Shown here piece after piece: positions 1-9,765 of a DNA stretch of 64,000 nucleotides. Position 1 is the first letter of the stretch, and each line of letters opens with the position of its first letter. The DNA comes from Neostapfia colusana (taxonomy: Eukaryota > Streptophyta > Magnoliopsida > Poales > Poaceae), in assembly GCA_030760725.1 (NCBI GenBank), contig JASWHV010000018.1:24026273-24090272 (forward strand), written 5' to 3'. The position numbers and the translations under genes are program-made. The notes beneath the pieces were generated by a model. The model worked only from the letters and a program-made list of their open reading frames with translations, was not told the DNA's origin and searched no databases.

Positions 1-313
1 GGCCGGCCCCAGCCATGTTCCTGGGGCAGTTGGTGTCATCGAAGCTGATGGAGGTTCTCATCCACCTGAGGCGCCGTGCTGCACCTGGGAGGGGAGCCAC
101 CGACGCTACCGCTCGACGCAAGGCCTTAGCCATGCTCCGGGACGGGGGGTCAGCGGACCAGCCGAAGATGACATAGAGCATCTTCCGATGCTCGTCATCA
201 CTGGAGATGGAGCTCCCATGACTGCACACTGCCTTTACGGCGTGCTGAAGCTCCTGGAACTCCACCTGGCGGTCGACGCCGTCTCGGGCCTCGACCTTCT
301 GCTTGCCCTCCCT
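1..313 (-). pseudogene. T1 gag-protease continuation (partial)
   Basis: This is the same reading frame as the T1 gag that ends at 316, separated from it only by the TAA at 314-316. It stays open to the window edge. The translation is recognisable by comparison with T2 and T3: an acidic serine stretch, then the SADP-PSRS segment, then ISFD followed by NCPRNMAGAG just before the protease active site, which lies off the window. The single TAA most likely reflects a point mutation in T1. T2 and T3 have no stop at this point. Confidence 0.75.
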
Positions 314-1897
314 TTAATTGTTGGGTGGGGCATCAGTTAGGGGCTGCTTCCCTTTCCGGAAGCGCTCCGCGAGTTTCTGGATTTTCCGGCATTCGGCAGC
401 GGTATGATAACTGGTGCCATGCACAGGGCATAATTCATCCTGGCCTCCGTCTGGGGCCGGTGATTGTCGCGGCCTCTTGTCAGGACGTGGCCCCCGAGCT
501 CCACTGGGCGCCGCCGTTGTGACAACAGGGACCGCGGCTGATGACTTTATGTTGCTTCCGTACGAAGCATCGCCAGATCTCGGCTGACCCCCTGGCTTGG
601 GGGCCGGCAGTGAGTGCAAGTTCCGCCCTTCGGCTGCTCTGGCACACTTGTCCGCCAGGTTGAAGAGTTCTGAGACATCGCGGACCTCCCTGGTTGCGAG
701 CTTCTCGAGCATCTTCCTGTCCTGAACGCCTTGCCGGAAGGCCACCACCACAGAAGCGTTCTGGACATGTGGGATGGTGTTGCGCACCTGGGAGAACCGC
801 TGGATGAAAAAGCGCTGTGACTCCCCAGGTTGTTGCTTGACGGCGTGGAGGTCAAGCTCCGTGCCGGGACGGGTGTAGGAGCTGCCGAAGTTGGTGACAA
901 ATTGCCGGCAGAGCTCTCCCCAGGAGGTTATGGACCCCTGAGGTAGATTCATGAGCCAGGACCGAGCGGGGCCGGTCAAGGCGACCGGGAAGTAGTTGGC
1001 CATGACAGCCTCGTCCCCTCCTGCGGCAAGTACGGCGGTGGAGTAGATCTGGAGGAACTCCGCCGGGTTGACGCTGCCGTCGTACTTCTCGGGCAGGTGC
1101 GGGCGAAACTTGCGTGGCCACCTCGCGAAGGGAAGGTGGGGTGCAAGGGCTGCGCATCCTGCTCCTGCTGCCGCAGGTATTTGCAGTGCGAACGCTTGGT
1201 TCGCACTTGGCACCGTGTATCCCTGCATGGGCAAGGCTGCACCATAGACCGGGGGCGCTGCTTGCGGCGCGCATGGTTGTGGTATATGCAGCGCGGCATA
1301 TGCCTTAGGCAGGGCTCGCGTGGCGAATACCTGCCCTTCAGGTTGTGTCGAGGCCGACGACATGCTGTCGCCAGCCTCGTGGTTGCGACGCCTTTCTCGG
1401 CGTCGCTCGAGGTACACTCTGGCGTCCTGGCCCAAGTGGCACCGTTCCAGCTCCCTTCTCAGGTCTGTCGACAGGAGCCTGGAGGAGCTGGAATCCGCCG
1501 TTAGCCCGTCAACCGTGGGCGTGTGCGTCAGCGACACAGCCGGTTGTCCTGGGCGCCGTCCTCGCCGAAACTGAGGATTCGCGGCGGCGACGACGAGGCG
1601 GTCCACCTCGCGGACCCATTGCTGGGTCGCTGAATGGGGCGCATCCCCTGCTGGTGGGTTGCGCAGCAGCACTCTTGCTGCAGCTAGCGCACCTCCATGG
1701 TGTACGCTTAGCGCTGCAGAAGATCTCACACTGGTCGGGGCCTGCATAGCCGGAGGCGGCGTTGCCGGAGTCGGCTGCTGGCTACCAGCTTGTGCCGACA
1801 CACTCCGTCCTGAGTGTGTCGACATGTACTCCCCAGTGGTCACGGTTCGCCGTGAACGCGGAGGGGGAGAGTTTGCTGCTGAAGGAAGCTTGGTCAT
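314..1897 (-). CDS. gag: T1 gag (capsid/nucleocapsid polyprotein)
   Basis: 527-residue frame opening with MTKLPSAANS 36 bases after the priming site, the same start seen in T2, T3, T6 and T7. The N-terminal 230 residues are Ala/Pro/Arg-rich. The retrotransposon gag (capsid) core spans about residues 255-410 and includes the WPRKFRPHLPEKYDG and ELCRQFVTNFGSSYTRPGTE segments. A nucleocapsid-like knuckle of C-x2-H-x4-H-x4-C form (CPVHG..HTAAEC) lies near residue 490. Gag would form the cytoplasmic particle that packages element RNA. The frame ends at a TAA, and the same frame continues open beyond it, so in an undamaged element gag and protease were probably fused. Confidence 0.88.
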   Translation of the reverse strand: MTKLPSAANSPPPRSRRTVTTGEYMSTHSGRSVSAQAGSQQPTPATPPPAMQAPTSVRSSAALSVHHGGALAAARVLLRNPPAGDAPHSATQQWVREVDRLVVAAANPQFRRGRRPGQPAVSLTHTPTVDGLTADSSSSRLLSTDLRRELERCHLGQDARVYLERRRERRRNHEAGDSMSSASTQPEGQVFATRALPKAYAALHIPQPCAPQAAPPVYGAALPMQGYTVPSANQAFALQIPAAAGAGCAALAPHLPFARWPRKFRPHLPEKYDGSVNPAEFLQIYSTAVLAAGGDEAVMANYFPVALTGPARSWLMNLPQGSITSWGELCRQFVTNFGSSYTRPGTELDLHAVKQQPGESQRFFIQRFSQVRNTIPHVQNASVVVAFRQGVQDRKMLEKLATREVRDVSELFNLADKCARAAEGRNLHSLPAPKPGGQPRSGDASYGSNIKSSAAVPVVTTAAPSGARGPRPDKRPRQSPAPDGGQDELCPVHGTSYHTAAECRKIQKLAERFRKGKQPLTDAPPNN

Positions 1898-1932
1898 CTT
1901 CGTCGGCGGAAACTCGTCGCGCTAGGAGAAAA

Positions 1933-1952
1933 GCCCCCTACCTGGCGCGCCA
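1933..1952 (-). other. T1 primer binding site
   Basis: Minus strand reads TGGCGCGCCAGGTAGGGGGC, two bases inside the 5' LTR end. The same site follows the 5' LTRs of T2, T4, T6, T7 and T9 with 0-1 changes, which identifies it as the tRNA primer site of the family. I do not assign the tRNA species. Confidence 0.85.
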
Positions 1953-1954
1953 AA

Positions 1955-3048
1955 TGTCGAAGTGTTCAGTCGACACTTCCCCCTGGCCTGCACTGGGCAG
2001 CCCGCGGAGGTTCTTTTTTCGGTGGAGCTAGTCTCTAGCGGAGAGTTTGCGCAGATGGACGAGTTAGTAAGAGCTTGACACGGCGAGTTTTACGTGGTTC
2101 AGGCCGCCGGAGCGTAAAACCCTACGTCCACGGCGAGCTATGGAGCTCGCTGTATTGCTTGCTGCTCGGGGCCGGAGGCCTGAGCTTGGGGTGAGTTACA
2201 GCTTGAGAGTGTATGGCTAGCGTATGAGTTGCTAAGTGCGAACCCTTGCTATAGACGCTTACCCGAGCCTTTTATAGTCCAAGGCTCGGGCAGCTTACAA
2301 GGGGGGCCGGGACCCGACAGGTGGTCCTGGGAAGATTGTCTATCATCTACCGTATCTGCAGTTATGCCGGTAGCTGCCTCTGGTCAAAGGCTTCTGAGTG
2401 TTCATCTTGCCGCCCTGCCTATGCCGCATGCTAGTCGTAGTGGTTGATGGCGGTGCAGGCGGCATGGGATGTCTTGTCGCGGTGTTTATTGGCTGGCAGG
2501 TTCTGACACCGCGCGCCAGTCTGTGATGCGACTGGGTGCAACGGCACCTGACAGACACGTGCTCCGCGTCTCCGCGTCTCGGGAAGACGCGGGCTATGAA
2601 TACCTTGTACGGGCAAGGTATGGGGCGTCTTTACGCCCACTGCCTACCGCTCGGGGCAGGCAGCGCCGTTCTGCTGCCACGTGGTGGGCCCGGAGCCCTT
2701 CTCAGAGGAGAGGAGGGTCAGCTCCGCGGGGCACGTGGAGCCTACGGACCTCTCCCCGCGAAGGCAGAGGCTCGGCTTCTGTTGGCCACATGGCGGTCCC
2801 GGAGCTCTCCTCTGAGGAGAGGGAGCTCCGGCCCCGCTGGACGCGTGGCGCCTTCGGACCTCTCTCCCGTGGAGGGGGAGGTCCGGCTTCTGTATGCCAC
2901 GTGACGGGCCCGGAGCTCTCCTCTGAGGAGTGGGAGGTCCGGCCCCGCCGGACGCGTGGCGCCTTCGGAGCTCTCCCTGCGGAGAAGGGTGAGTCCCTTA
3001 GGCATTTTACCCTGTGCGTGGGGGTACCCCATATCTCAGGTACCGACA
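1955..3048 (-). repeat. T1 5' LTR
   Basis: Minus-strand LTR of 1094 bp starting TGTCGGTACC at 3048 and ending TTCGACA at 1955. The U3 part (roughly 2640-3048) carries repeated GGACCTC/GAGAGCTCC blocks, but most CACGTG boxes have decayed. A TATAAAA box lies at 2270-2276. The R/U5 part holds a short palindrome around GAGCTCCATAGCTC. Confidence 0.93.
2270..2276 (-). promoter_or_regulatory. TATA box of T1 LTR
   Basis: TATAAAA on the minus strand in the context GGACTATAAAAGGCT, identical in position to the other T LTRs. It is the likely Pol II core promoter marking the U3/R side of the LTR. Confidence 0.7.
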
Positions 3049-6000
3049 GTGTGAGTCTTAAGGCCCCGAAGAATCTCCGCGTTGGCCCTCTCAACTTGCC
3101 CATTGCTCCTCGGGTGGGCGACAGAGGCATAGCACACCTGAATACCAAGGTCCTCGCAGTACTCTTGGAATGCTGCGCTGGTGAACTGGGTCCCGTTGTC
3201 GGTGATGATTCTGTTTGGGACCCCGAACCGGCAGACAATAGACTTGATGAACTTTACTGCGGATTGTTTGTTGATGGTGACAACTGGTGTAGCTTCCGGC
3301 CACTTGGTGAACTTTTCGATGGCGACATAGAGGTATCAGAATCCCCCGACGGTTCTGGGAAATGGTCCCAGGATGTCCAGCCCCCATACGGCAAATGGCC
3401 ACGAGGGCGGGATCATCTGTACCGCCTGAGCCGGTGTATGGATCTGCTTGGCGTGGAACTGGCACGCCTTGCAGCTCTCGACCAGCTTGACGGCATCCTG
3501 GAGTACTGTCGTCCAGTAGAAGCCATGCCGGAAGGCTTTACCGACAAGCGTGCATGAGGAAGAATGACTTCCACATTCGCCTCCATGGATCTCAGCGAGC
3601 AAGTCGCAGCCTTCCCCCTGGGTTATGCACCGCAATAGGATGTGGTTGGCGCCACGCCGGTAGAGATCCCCCTCTACCAGCACGTACCTCTTAGCCATAC
3701 GCACAATCCGTTCAGCGGTTGCATGTTCATCAGGGAGGATATTGTTCTTCAAGTAGTCCTGGATCTCCGTGATCCATGCATCGGGTCTGACTTGAGCTTC
3801 TGGATCTTGAGCGCTGGGTTGCACGGAGTCCCCAGTGACGCTTACGATCCTTGGCGGCATCCATGGCTGTAGGGCCGCCGGGACCGCCAGCTTCGAGGTG
3901 CTGGTCAAGCCCCCTTCGCCCGGCTCGGCGGGCCGGGCTGTAGGCCGCAGCAACGTCCTCTCGAAAACTCCTTTGGGCGTGGGGGCTCCGGTGGAAGCCT
4001 TCGTTGAAAGGTTGTTAGCTGCGGCATTACCAGCGCGCGGTACGTGATGCAGGTCCAAGGCAAGGAATTCTTTCTCCAACATCTGCACGTGAAGCAGATA
4101 CGCAGCTAGCTGCGGGTCATTGCAGGAGCATTCGCCCTTGACTTGCTTGATGACCACTTGGGAGTCGCCCTGTGGTAACAACTGGCGAGCGCCTAAAGAC
4201 AGGGCTGTCTGCAGGCCAAAGATGAGTGCTTCATACTCCGCCATGTTGTTGGTTGCCTTGAAATTTAGACGCACCATATACCCAAACTGTTCCCCCGATG
4301 GCATGAGGAGCAGTACGCCGGCACCGGCCCCCTGCTTTCGCAAGGAGCCGTCGAAGAAAAGTGTCCAGTGGGGTTCGGTGAAGACCGGAGCTTGGTGCTC
4401 TGGCTCACCGCCTTCATGGCCCCCTGGGTCAGTCTTCGTTGGTTTCCACTCCGCCACAAAGTCAGCCAGTGCTTGGCTATTGACTGCATGGCGTGGGAGG
4501 AAGTCCAGCTCAAACTCCGCCAGCTCCGCCGCCCATTTAGCAACGTTGCCAGTCGCATGGGGGCTGTGAAGAATTGTCTTCAGCGGATACGAGGTGACTA
4601 CAGAGACCCGGGGGGCCTGGAAGTAATGGCGGAGCTTCCTGGAGGCCACGAGCACCGCATACAGCAGCTTGTGGACTTCTAGGTACCTTGTCTTGGTATC
4701 ATGAAGTACTTCGATGATGTAGTAGACAGGCCTTTGTATGGTTCGAACCCTCTCTCTTAGGCTTGGGAGGTCCTCGTCCATTGGCCCCGGCCCGCTGGAG
4801 GTGGGTGGACCCACGGGGGCCTCCGGGAACTGGGACCCGGAGGCCCTTAAGCTATCTTGATCATCCGGGAGCTCCGGGGGTTCTTGAGGGACCTCCGGGA
4901 GATCCCAATTGGCCCCTGGAGATTTATCTTGGGGGTCCGGGAGACCGTCCTGGGCCTCCGGGACATCGACCTGGACCTCCGGGGGGTCCGGGAGACCGTC
5001 TTGGCCCTGCGGGGCCTCCTGGCGTCTGTCTTCTGCTACCGGAGCAGGTTGCGAGGGTGAGGAGTCTGGCCGCTCCACGACAAGGACCATACTCACCACT
5101 TTTGTTGTCGCCGCAATGTAGAGCAGCAAGTGCTCCCCGGGCTCAGGGGCTACCATGATAGGTAGGGTCGTCAGGAGTCGCTTCAACTCCTGGAAAGCCT
5201 CTTCTGCTTCGTCAGTCCAGGCAAAAGGGCCTGACTTGCGCAGGAGCTTAAAGAAAGGGAGTGTCCGCTCTGCTAGCCTTGGTATAAACCGACTCAGCGC
5301 GGCTAGACATCCCGTGAGTCTCTGAACATCCTTGACGCGGGCAGGGGGCCGCATCAAGTCGATGGCCTTGATCTTCTCTGGGTTGGCCTCAATACCTCGG
5401 TGCGAGACCAGGAACCCTAAGAGCTTCCCAGAGGACATGCCGAACACACATTTATCTGGGTTCAGCTTGGTGCGCGTAGAGCGCAATTTGTCAAAGACTA
5501 AAGCTAGGTTATCTAGTAAGGATGAACCCTGCTTGACCTTGACAACTATGTCATCAACATACACCTCAACTAGGTCTCTTATTAACTCCCCAAAGGTTTT
5601 GTGCATTGCCCGCACAAAGGTGGGGAGTGCATTCTTTAGGCCGTAAGGCATAGACACATAGCAATAAAGGCCGTCTACTGTGATGAAGGAGGTGTGCTCC
5701 TCGTCCTCCCTAGACATGGGGATCTGATGGAAACCCGAGTAGGCGTCTAGGAAGCACAGCATATCACAGCCTGACGTTGAGTCTACTATTTGATCTATTC
5801 TAGGGAGTGGGAATGGATCTTTGGGACATGCCTTATTGAGACTGGTGTAGTCAATGCACATCCGGAGCTTCCCGCCGGCCTTCGGGACAACGACGGGGTT
5901 CGCCAACCATCGGGGGTGGTGGACCTCCCGTATGAAGCCAGCGTCCAGCAGCTTCTTGACTTCTTCACGGATGAAGTTTTGCCGCTCGATGGACTGCTTG

Positions 6001-6143
6001 CGGGGCTTCTGTTGAACCGGCCGGGCGTCGGGGAAGACTTTCAAGTGGTGCTCGATCACCTCCCTGGGGATCCCCGGCAACTGTGATGGCTGCCATGCAA
6101 ACACGTCGACGTTGTGCCGGAGGAAGGTGACGAGCGTGCCTTC
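3049..6143 (-). pseudogene. pol: T2 pol: reverse transcriptase, RNase H, integrase (3' truncated)
   Basis: Reads from the codon after the amber TAG (6144-6146) to 3338 as one open frame of about 935 codons. Domains in order: RT with FLDAYSGFHQI and the YVDD active site (about 5540-5570); a Pro/Asp-rich linker of about 120 residues; archaeal-type RNase H (FFDGS, NMAEYEAL, GDSQ); integrase zinc finger (H..H then CKAC); and the start of the integrase core (GLDILGPFP). A TGA at 3336-3338 replaces the CGG seen in T3. The frame then continues through the ITDNGTQF and NGQVERAN motifs until T1 cuts it off at 3049. Two lesions, the stop and the insertion, make it non-functional as it stands. Confidence 0.9.
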
Positions 6144-7433
6144 CTATTTGCTATCCAGGCCCCCGGCTACCCGGGGTGTCTGGGTAGCTTTGGCGCCGAC
6201 TTGGATGACCTTTAAGGGGACGCCGCCCTCATCGAGAGGTTGCACCCGGGGTTCTGTGGCGGAAGCACAGTGACGTGTGCTCCGGCGGAGCTGGTCCGGC
6301 TCCGTATTGCCGGGGGCTGATGCCCCAGCTGTTGCGAGCGCTTGGAGCTTCTCCAGGGCCGACACTGCAGCAGTGCGGTCCCCACGAATCCTGAGAACAC
6401 CCGTCGGTGTTGGCATCTTCAGGACGAGGTAGCCATAGTGGGCTACAGCCATGAACCAGTACAGGGCTGGCCTGCCGATTATGGCGTTGAAGGGGAGGTC
6501 TATCTCCGCTACGTCGAACAGAATGTACTCTGTTCGATAGCTGTCCGGAGCCCCGAAGGTCACCGGGAGACTAATGTTGCCGTAGGGGACAACCTGTCCT
6601 GGCCCTACCCCTGAGAACGGGCTCGACGGGGTGAGCTTGGCCATCGGGACCTGCAGCTTCTGGAAAGCTGCACGGCTGATGAGGTTCAGCCCAGCTCCTC
6701 CATCTACCAAAACTTGGTACATTCTCACGTTGGCGACGGTAGGGGCTACCAGGAGCGGCAGTTGGCCGGCCCCAGCCATGTTCCTGGGGCAGTCGGTGGC
6801 GTCAAAGCTGATGGGGGTCCCCATCAACTTAAGGTGCGGTGCAGCACTTGGGAGTGGCGCCACCGACGCTACCGCTCGGCGCAGAGTCTTGACTGCGCTT
6901 CGGGACGAGGGGTCGGCGGACCCACCGTATATGACGTAGAGCTTCTTCCGACGCTCATCGTCACTGGAGCTGGAATCCTCACGATTGCGTGCCGCCTTCA
7001 CGACACGCTGAGGCTCCAGGATCTCCTCTGGGTGGACGATGTTGTCTGGAACATCCACCCCCTGTTCGTCTTCCTTTGGACGGAAGGGCAGGGCATCAGC
7101 CCGCTGCTGCTTCCCCTTGCGGAAGCGCTCTGCGATCCTTCGGATCTCCCGGCACTCGGCAGTAGTGTGGCGACAGCTGCCGTGCACGGGGCACATATTG
7201 TCCTGGCTATCTTCCGGGATCAGTGACTTTCGCTGCCTCTTGTCAGGGCGCGGCCCCTGAGCCCCACTGAGCGTCGCTGCAGTGACGACTGGTGTCGCGG
7301 CCGGTGATCATATCTTTCTTCTGCCTCGGCTCTTGGTATTCCTGCTGCCTCCATAGGGAGTAGGACCAGATCCAGGCAGCCCTCCTGACTCGGAGGACGG
7401 CTGTGAGTGCCAGTTCCGTCCTTCATCTGCTCT
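6144..7433 (-). pseudogene. T2 gag C-terminus and protease
   Basis: Continuation of T2 gag beyond the T3 insertion. A TGA at 7308-7310 interrupts the basic linker where T3 has AGA. The frame then carries the nucleocapsid-type knuckle (CPVHGSCRHTTAEC) near 7150-7196. It continues to the aspartic protease with VDGGAGLNLISRAAF, followed by a stretch ending GGLDSK and the TAG at 6144-6146. The active site is D-G-G rather than D-S/T-G, as in other grass Tat elements I know of. Pol continues in the same frame directly after the TAG. Confidence 0.88.
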
Positions 7434-7438
7434 GGCGC
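7434..7438. repeat. Target site duplication of T3, left copy (GGCGC)
   Basis: GGCGC immediately before the T3 5' LTR, repeated at 23570-23574 immediately after its 3' LTR. Joining the flanks restores the T2 gag reading frame (SLADKCARA). Confidence 0.92.
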
Positions 7439-7582
7439 TGTCGGTACCTGAAATATGGGGTACCCCCGCGCACAGGGTAAAATGCCTAAGGAACTCGCCC
7501 TTCTCCGCAGGGAGAGCTCCGAAGGCGCCACGCGTCCGGCGGGGCCGGACCTCCCTCTCCTCAGAGGAGAGCTCCGGGCCCG

Positions 7583-7811
7583 CCACGTGGCATACAGAAG
7601 CCGGACCTCCCCCTCCGCGGGAGAGGGGTCCGAAGGCGCCGCGTGTCCAGCGGGGCCGGACCTCCCTCTTCTCAGAGGAGAGCTCCGGGCCCGCCACGTG
7701 GCCAGCAGAAGCCGGACCTCCCCCTCCGCGGGAGAGAGGTCCGAAGACGCCACGTGCCCCGTGGGACTGACCCTTCTCTTCTCTGAGAAGGGCTCCGGGC
7801 CTTCCACGTGG
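7583..7811 (+). promoter_or_regulatory. Tandem G-box (CACGTG) array in T3 U3
   Basis: Four CACGTG cores at 7584-7589, 7695-7700, 7751-7756 and 7805-7810, in a repeated unit with a palindromic CTCAGAGGAG block. CACGTG is the known plant bZIP/bHLH binding core. Its repetition upstream of the LTR TATA box suggests an enhancer, but this is inferred from position only. Confidence 0.5.
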
Positions 7812-8211
7812 CAGCAGAGCGACGCTGCCTGCCCCGAGTGATAGGCAGCGGGCGTAAATACGCCCCATACCTTGCCCGTACAAGGTATTCAAGGCCCGCG
7901 TCTTCCCAAGACGCGGAAACGCGGAGCACGCGTCTGTCAGGTGCCGTTGCGCCCAGTTGCATCACAGACTGGCGCGCGGTGTCAGAACCTGTCAGCCAAT
8001 AAACACTGCGACAAGACAACCCATGCCGCCTGCGCCGTCATCAACCGCTACGACTGGCATGCGGCATGGGCAGGGCGGCAAGATGAAGACTCAGAAGCCT
8101 TCGACCAGAGACAACTACCGGCATAACTGCAGATACGGTAGATAATAGACAATCTTCCCGGGACCACCTGTCGGGTCCCGACTCCCCTTGTAAGCCGCCT
8201 GAGTCTTGGAC

Positions 8212-8218
8212 TATAAAA
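8212..8218 (+). promoter_or_regulatory. TATA box of T3 5' LTR
   Basis: TATAAAA in GGACTATAAAAGGCTCGG, conserved across the T LTRs. It is the probable core promoter for the element transcript. Confidence 0.7.
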
Positions 8219-8537
8219 GGCTCGGGTAGGCGTCGATAGCAAGGGTTCGCATTTTGCAACTCATACGCTAGCCATACACTCACAAGCTGTAACTCACCCC
8301 CAAGCTCAGGCCTCCGGCCCTGAGCAGCAAGCAATACAGCGAGCTCCATAGCTCGCCGTGGACGTAGGGTTTTACGCTCCGGCGGCCTGAACCACGTAAA
8401 ACTTGCCGTGTCAAGCTCTTACTAACTCGTTCCATCCGCGCAAGCTCTCCGCTAGGAACTAGCCCCTCCGAAAAAAGAACCTCCGCGGGCTGCCCAGTGC
8501 AGGCCTGGGGGAAGTGTCGACCGCACACTTCGACATT

Positions 8538-8557
8538 TGGCGCCCAGGAAGGGGGCT
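8538..8557 (+). other. T3 primer binding site (degenerate)
   Basis: Starts TGGCGCCCAGGAAGGGGG two bases after the LTR. Relative to the family consensus it has lost one base and has one substitution, so priming would be weakened. Confidence 0.65.
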
Positions 8558-8591
8558 TTTCCCCTAGCGCGACGAGTTTCCGCCGACGAAG

Positions 8592-8613
8592 ATGACCAAG
8601 CTTCCTTCAGCGG
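8592..8613 (+). pseudogene. T3 gag, first codons (before T4)
   Basis: ATG and the following codons MTKLPSA, immediately cut by T4. The frame resumes at 15188 with GCAAACTCT (ANS), giving the family start MTKLPSAANS when the insertion is ignored. This is direct evidence that T4 entered an already integrated T3. Confidence 0.9.
8609..8613. repeat. Target site duplication of T4, left copy (AGCGG)
   Basis: AGCGG directly before the T4 5' LTR and again at 15183-15187 directly after its 3' LTR. Confidence 0.93.
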
Positions 8614-9708
8614 TGTCGGTACCCTCGATATGGGGTACCCCCGCGCACAGGGTAAAATGCCTAAGGAACTCGCCCTTCTCCGCAGGGAGAGCTCCGAAGG
8701 CGCCACGCGTCCGGCGGGGCCGGACCTCCCTCTCCTCAGAGGAGAGCTCCGGGCCCGCCACGTGGCATACAGAAGCCGGACCTCCCCCTCCGCGGGAGAG
8801 AGGTCCGAAGGCACCGCGTGTCCAGCGGGGCCGGACCTCCCTCTCCTTAGAGGAGAGCTCTGGGCCCGCCACGTGGCCAGCACGAGCCGAGCCTCTCCCT
8901 CCGCGGAGAGAGGTCCGGAGGCTCCACGTGCCCCGCGGGACTGACCCTTCTCTTCTCTGACAAGGGCTCCGGGCCCGACACGTGGCAGCAGAGCGACGCT
9001 GCCTGCCCTGAGCGATAGGCAGCGGGCGTAAATACGCCCCATACCTTGCCCGTACAAGGTATTCAAGGCCCGCGTCTTCCCAAGACTCGGAGACGCGGAG
9101 CACGCTTCTGTCAGGTGCCGTTGCGCCCAGTCGCATCACAGACTGACGCGTGGTGTCAGAACCTGTCTGCCAATAAACACCACGACAAGACAACCCATGC
9201 CGCCTGCGCCGTCATCAACCGCTACGACTGGCATGCGGCATGGGCAGGGTGGCAAGATGAAGACTCAGAAGCCTTCGGCCAGAGACAACTACCGGCATAA
9301 CTGCAGATACGGTAGATAATAGACGATCTTCCCGGGGCCACCTGTTGGGCCCCGGCTCCCCTTGTAAGCCGCCCGAGTCTTGGACTATAAAAGGCTCGGG
9401 TAGGCGTCGATAGGAAGGGTTCGCATTTTGCAACTCATACGCTAGCCATACGCCCTCAAGCTGTAACTCACCCCCAAGCTCAGGCCCCCGGCCCTGAGCT
9501 GCAAGCAATACAGCGAGCTCCATAGCTCGCCGTGGACGTAGGGTTTTACGCTCCGGCGGCCTGAACCACGTAAAACTCACCGTGTCAAGCTCTCACTAAC
9601 TTGTCCATCTGCGCAAGCTCTCCGCTAGGAACTAGCCCCTCCGAAAAAAGAACCTCCGCGGGCTGCCCAGAGCAGGCCCGGGGGAAGTGTCGACCGAACA
9701 CTTCGACA
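8614..9708 (+). repeat. T4 5' LTR
   Basis: 1095 bp, TGTCGGTACCCTCG to CTTCGACA. TATAAAA is at 9386-9392. U3 carries the same CACGTG/GAGAGCTCC units as T3. Confidence 0.95.
9386..9392 (+). promoter_or_regulatory. TATA box of T4 5' LTR
   Basis: TATAAAA in the conserved GGACTATAAAAGGCTCGG context, about 320 bp before the LTR end. Confidence 0.68.
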
Positions 9709-9710
9709 TT

Positions 9711-9730
9711 TGGCGTGCCAGGTAGGGGGC
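9711..9730 (+). other. T4 primer binding site
   Basis: TGGCGTGCCAGGTAGGGGGC, one change (C to T) from the family consensus, two bases after the LTR. Confidence 0.8.
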
Positions 9731-9765
9731 TTCTCCCCTAGCGCGACGAGTTCCCGCCGACGAAG

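Larger units (their letters stand above)
1..3048 (-). mobile_element. T1: Tat-lineage Ty3/gypsy element, 5' part
   Basis: Minus-strand element whose 5' LTR is at 1955-3048. Gag and the start of protease run leftward off the window edge. It is inserted in the integrase of T2: T2 integrase homology stops exactly where the T1 LTR begins, at 3048/3049. The right flank of the insertion is GTGTG (3049-3053). The matching target duplication would lie outside the window. Its gag subtype (N-terminus with PPPRSRRTVTTGEY) resembles T6 and T7 more than T2, T3 and T4. Confidence 0.9.
7439..8535 (+). repeat. T3 5' LTR
   Basis: 1097 bp, TGTCGGTACC to CTTCGACA. U3 holds three units of about 110-120 bp, each with a GAGAGCTCC block and a CCACGTGG box (7583-7590, 7694-7701, 7804-7811). 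A further CACGTG lies at 7751-7756. TATAAAA is at 8212-8218. Confidence 0.95.

Noticed and set aside
2469..3557. Long plus-strand open frame across the T1 LTR and T2 integrase
   Set aside because: It is the complement of LTR U3 repeats and of integrase coding sequence. GC-rich repeats keep all frames open, and similar frames occur over every T LTR (for example 25525-26194, 34581-35204, 33162-34061).
7500..7820. CRISPR-like regularly spaced palindromic repeats
   Set aside because: The units are LTR enhancer-like repeats in a plant retrotransposon, with related rather than unique spacers and no cas genes.
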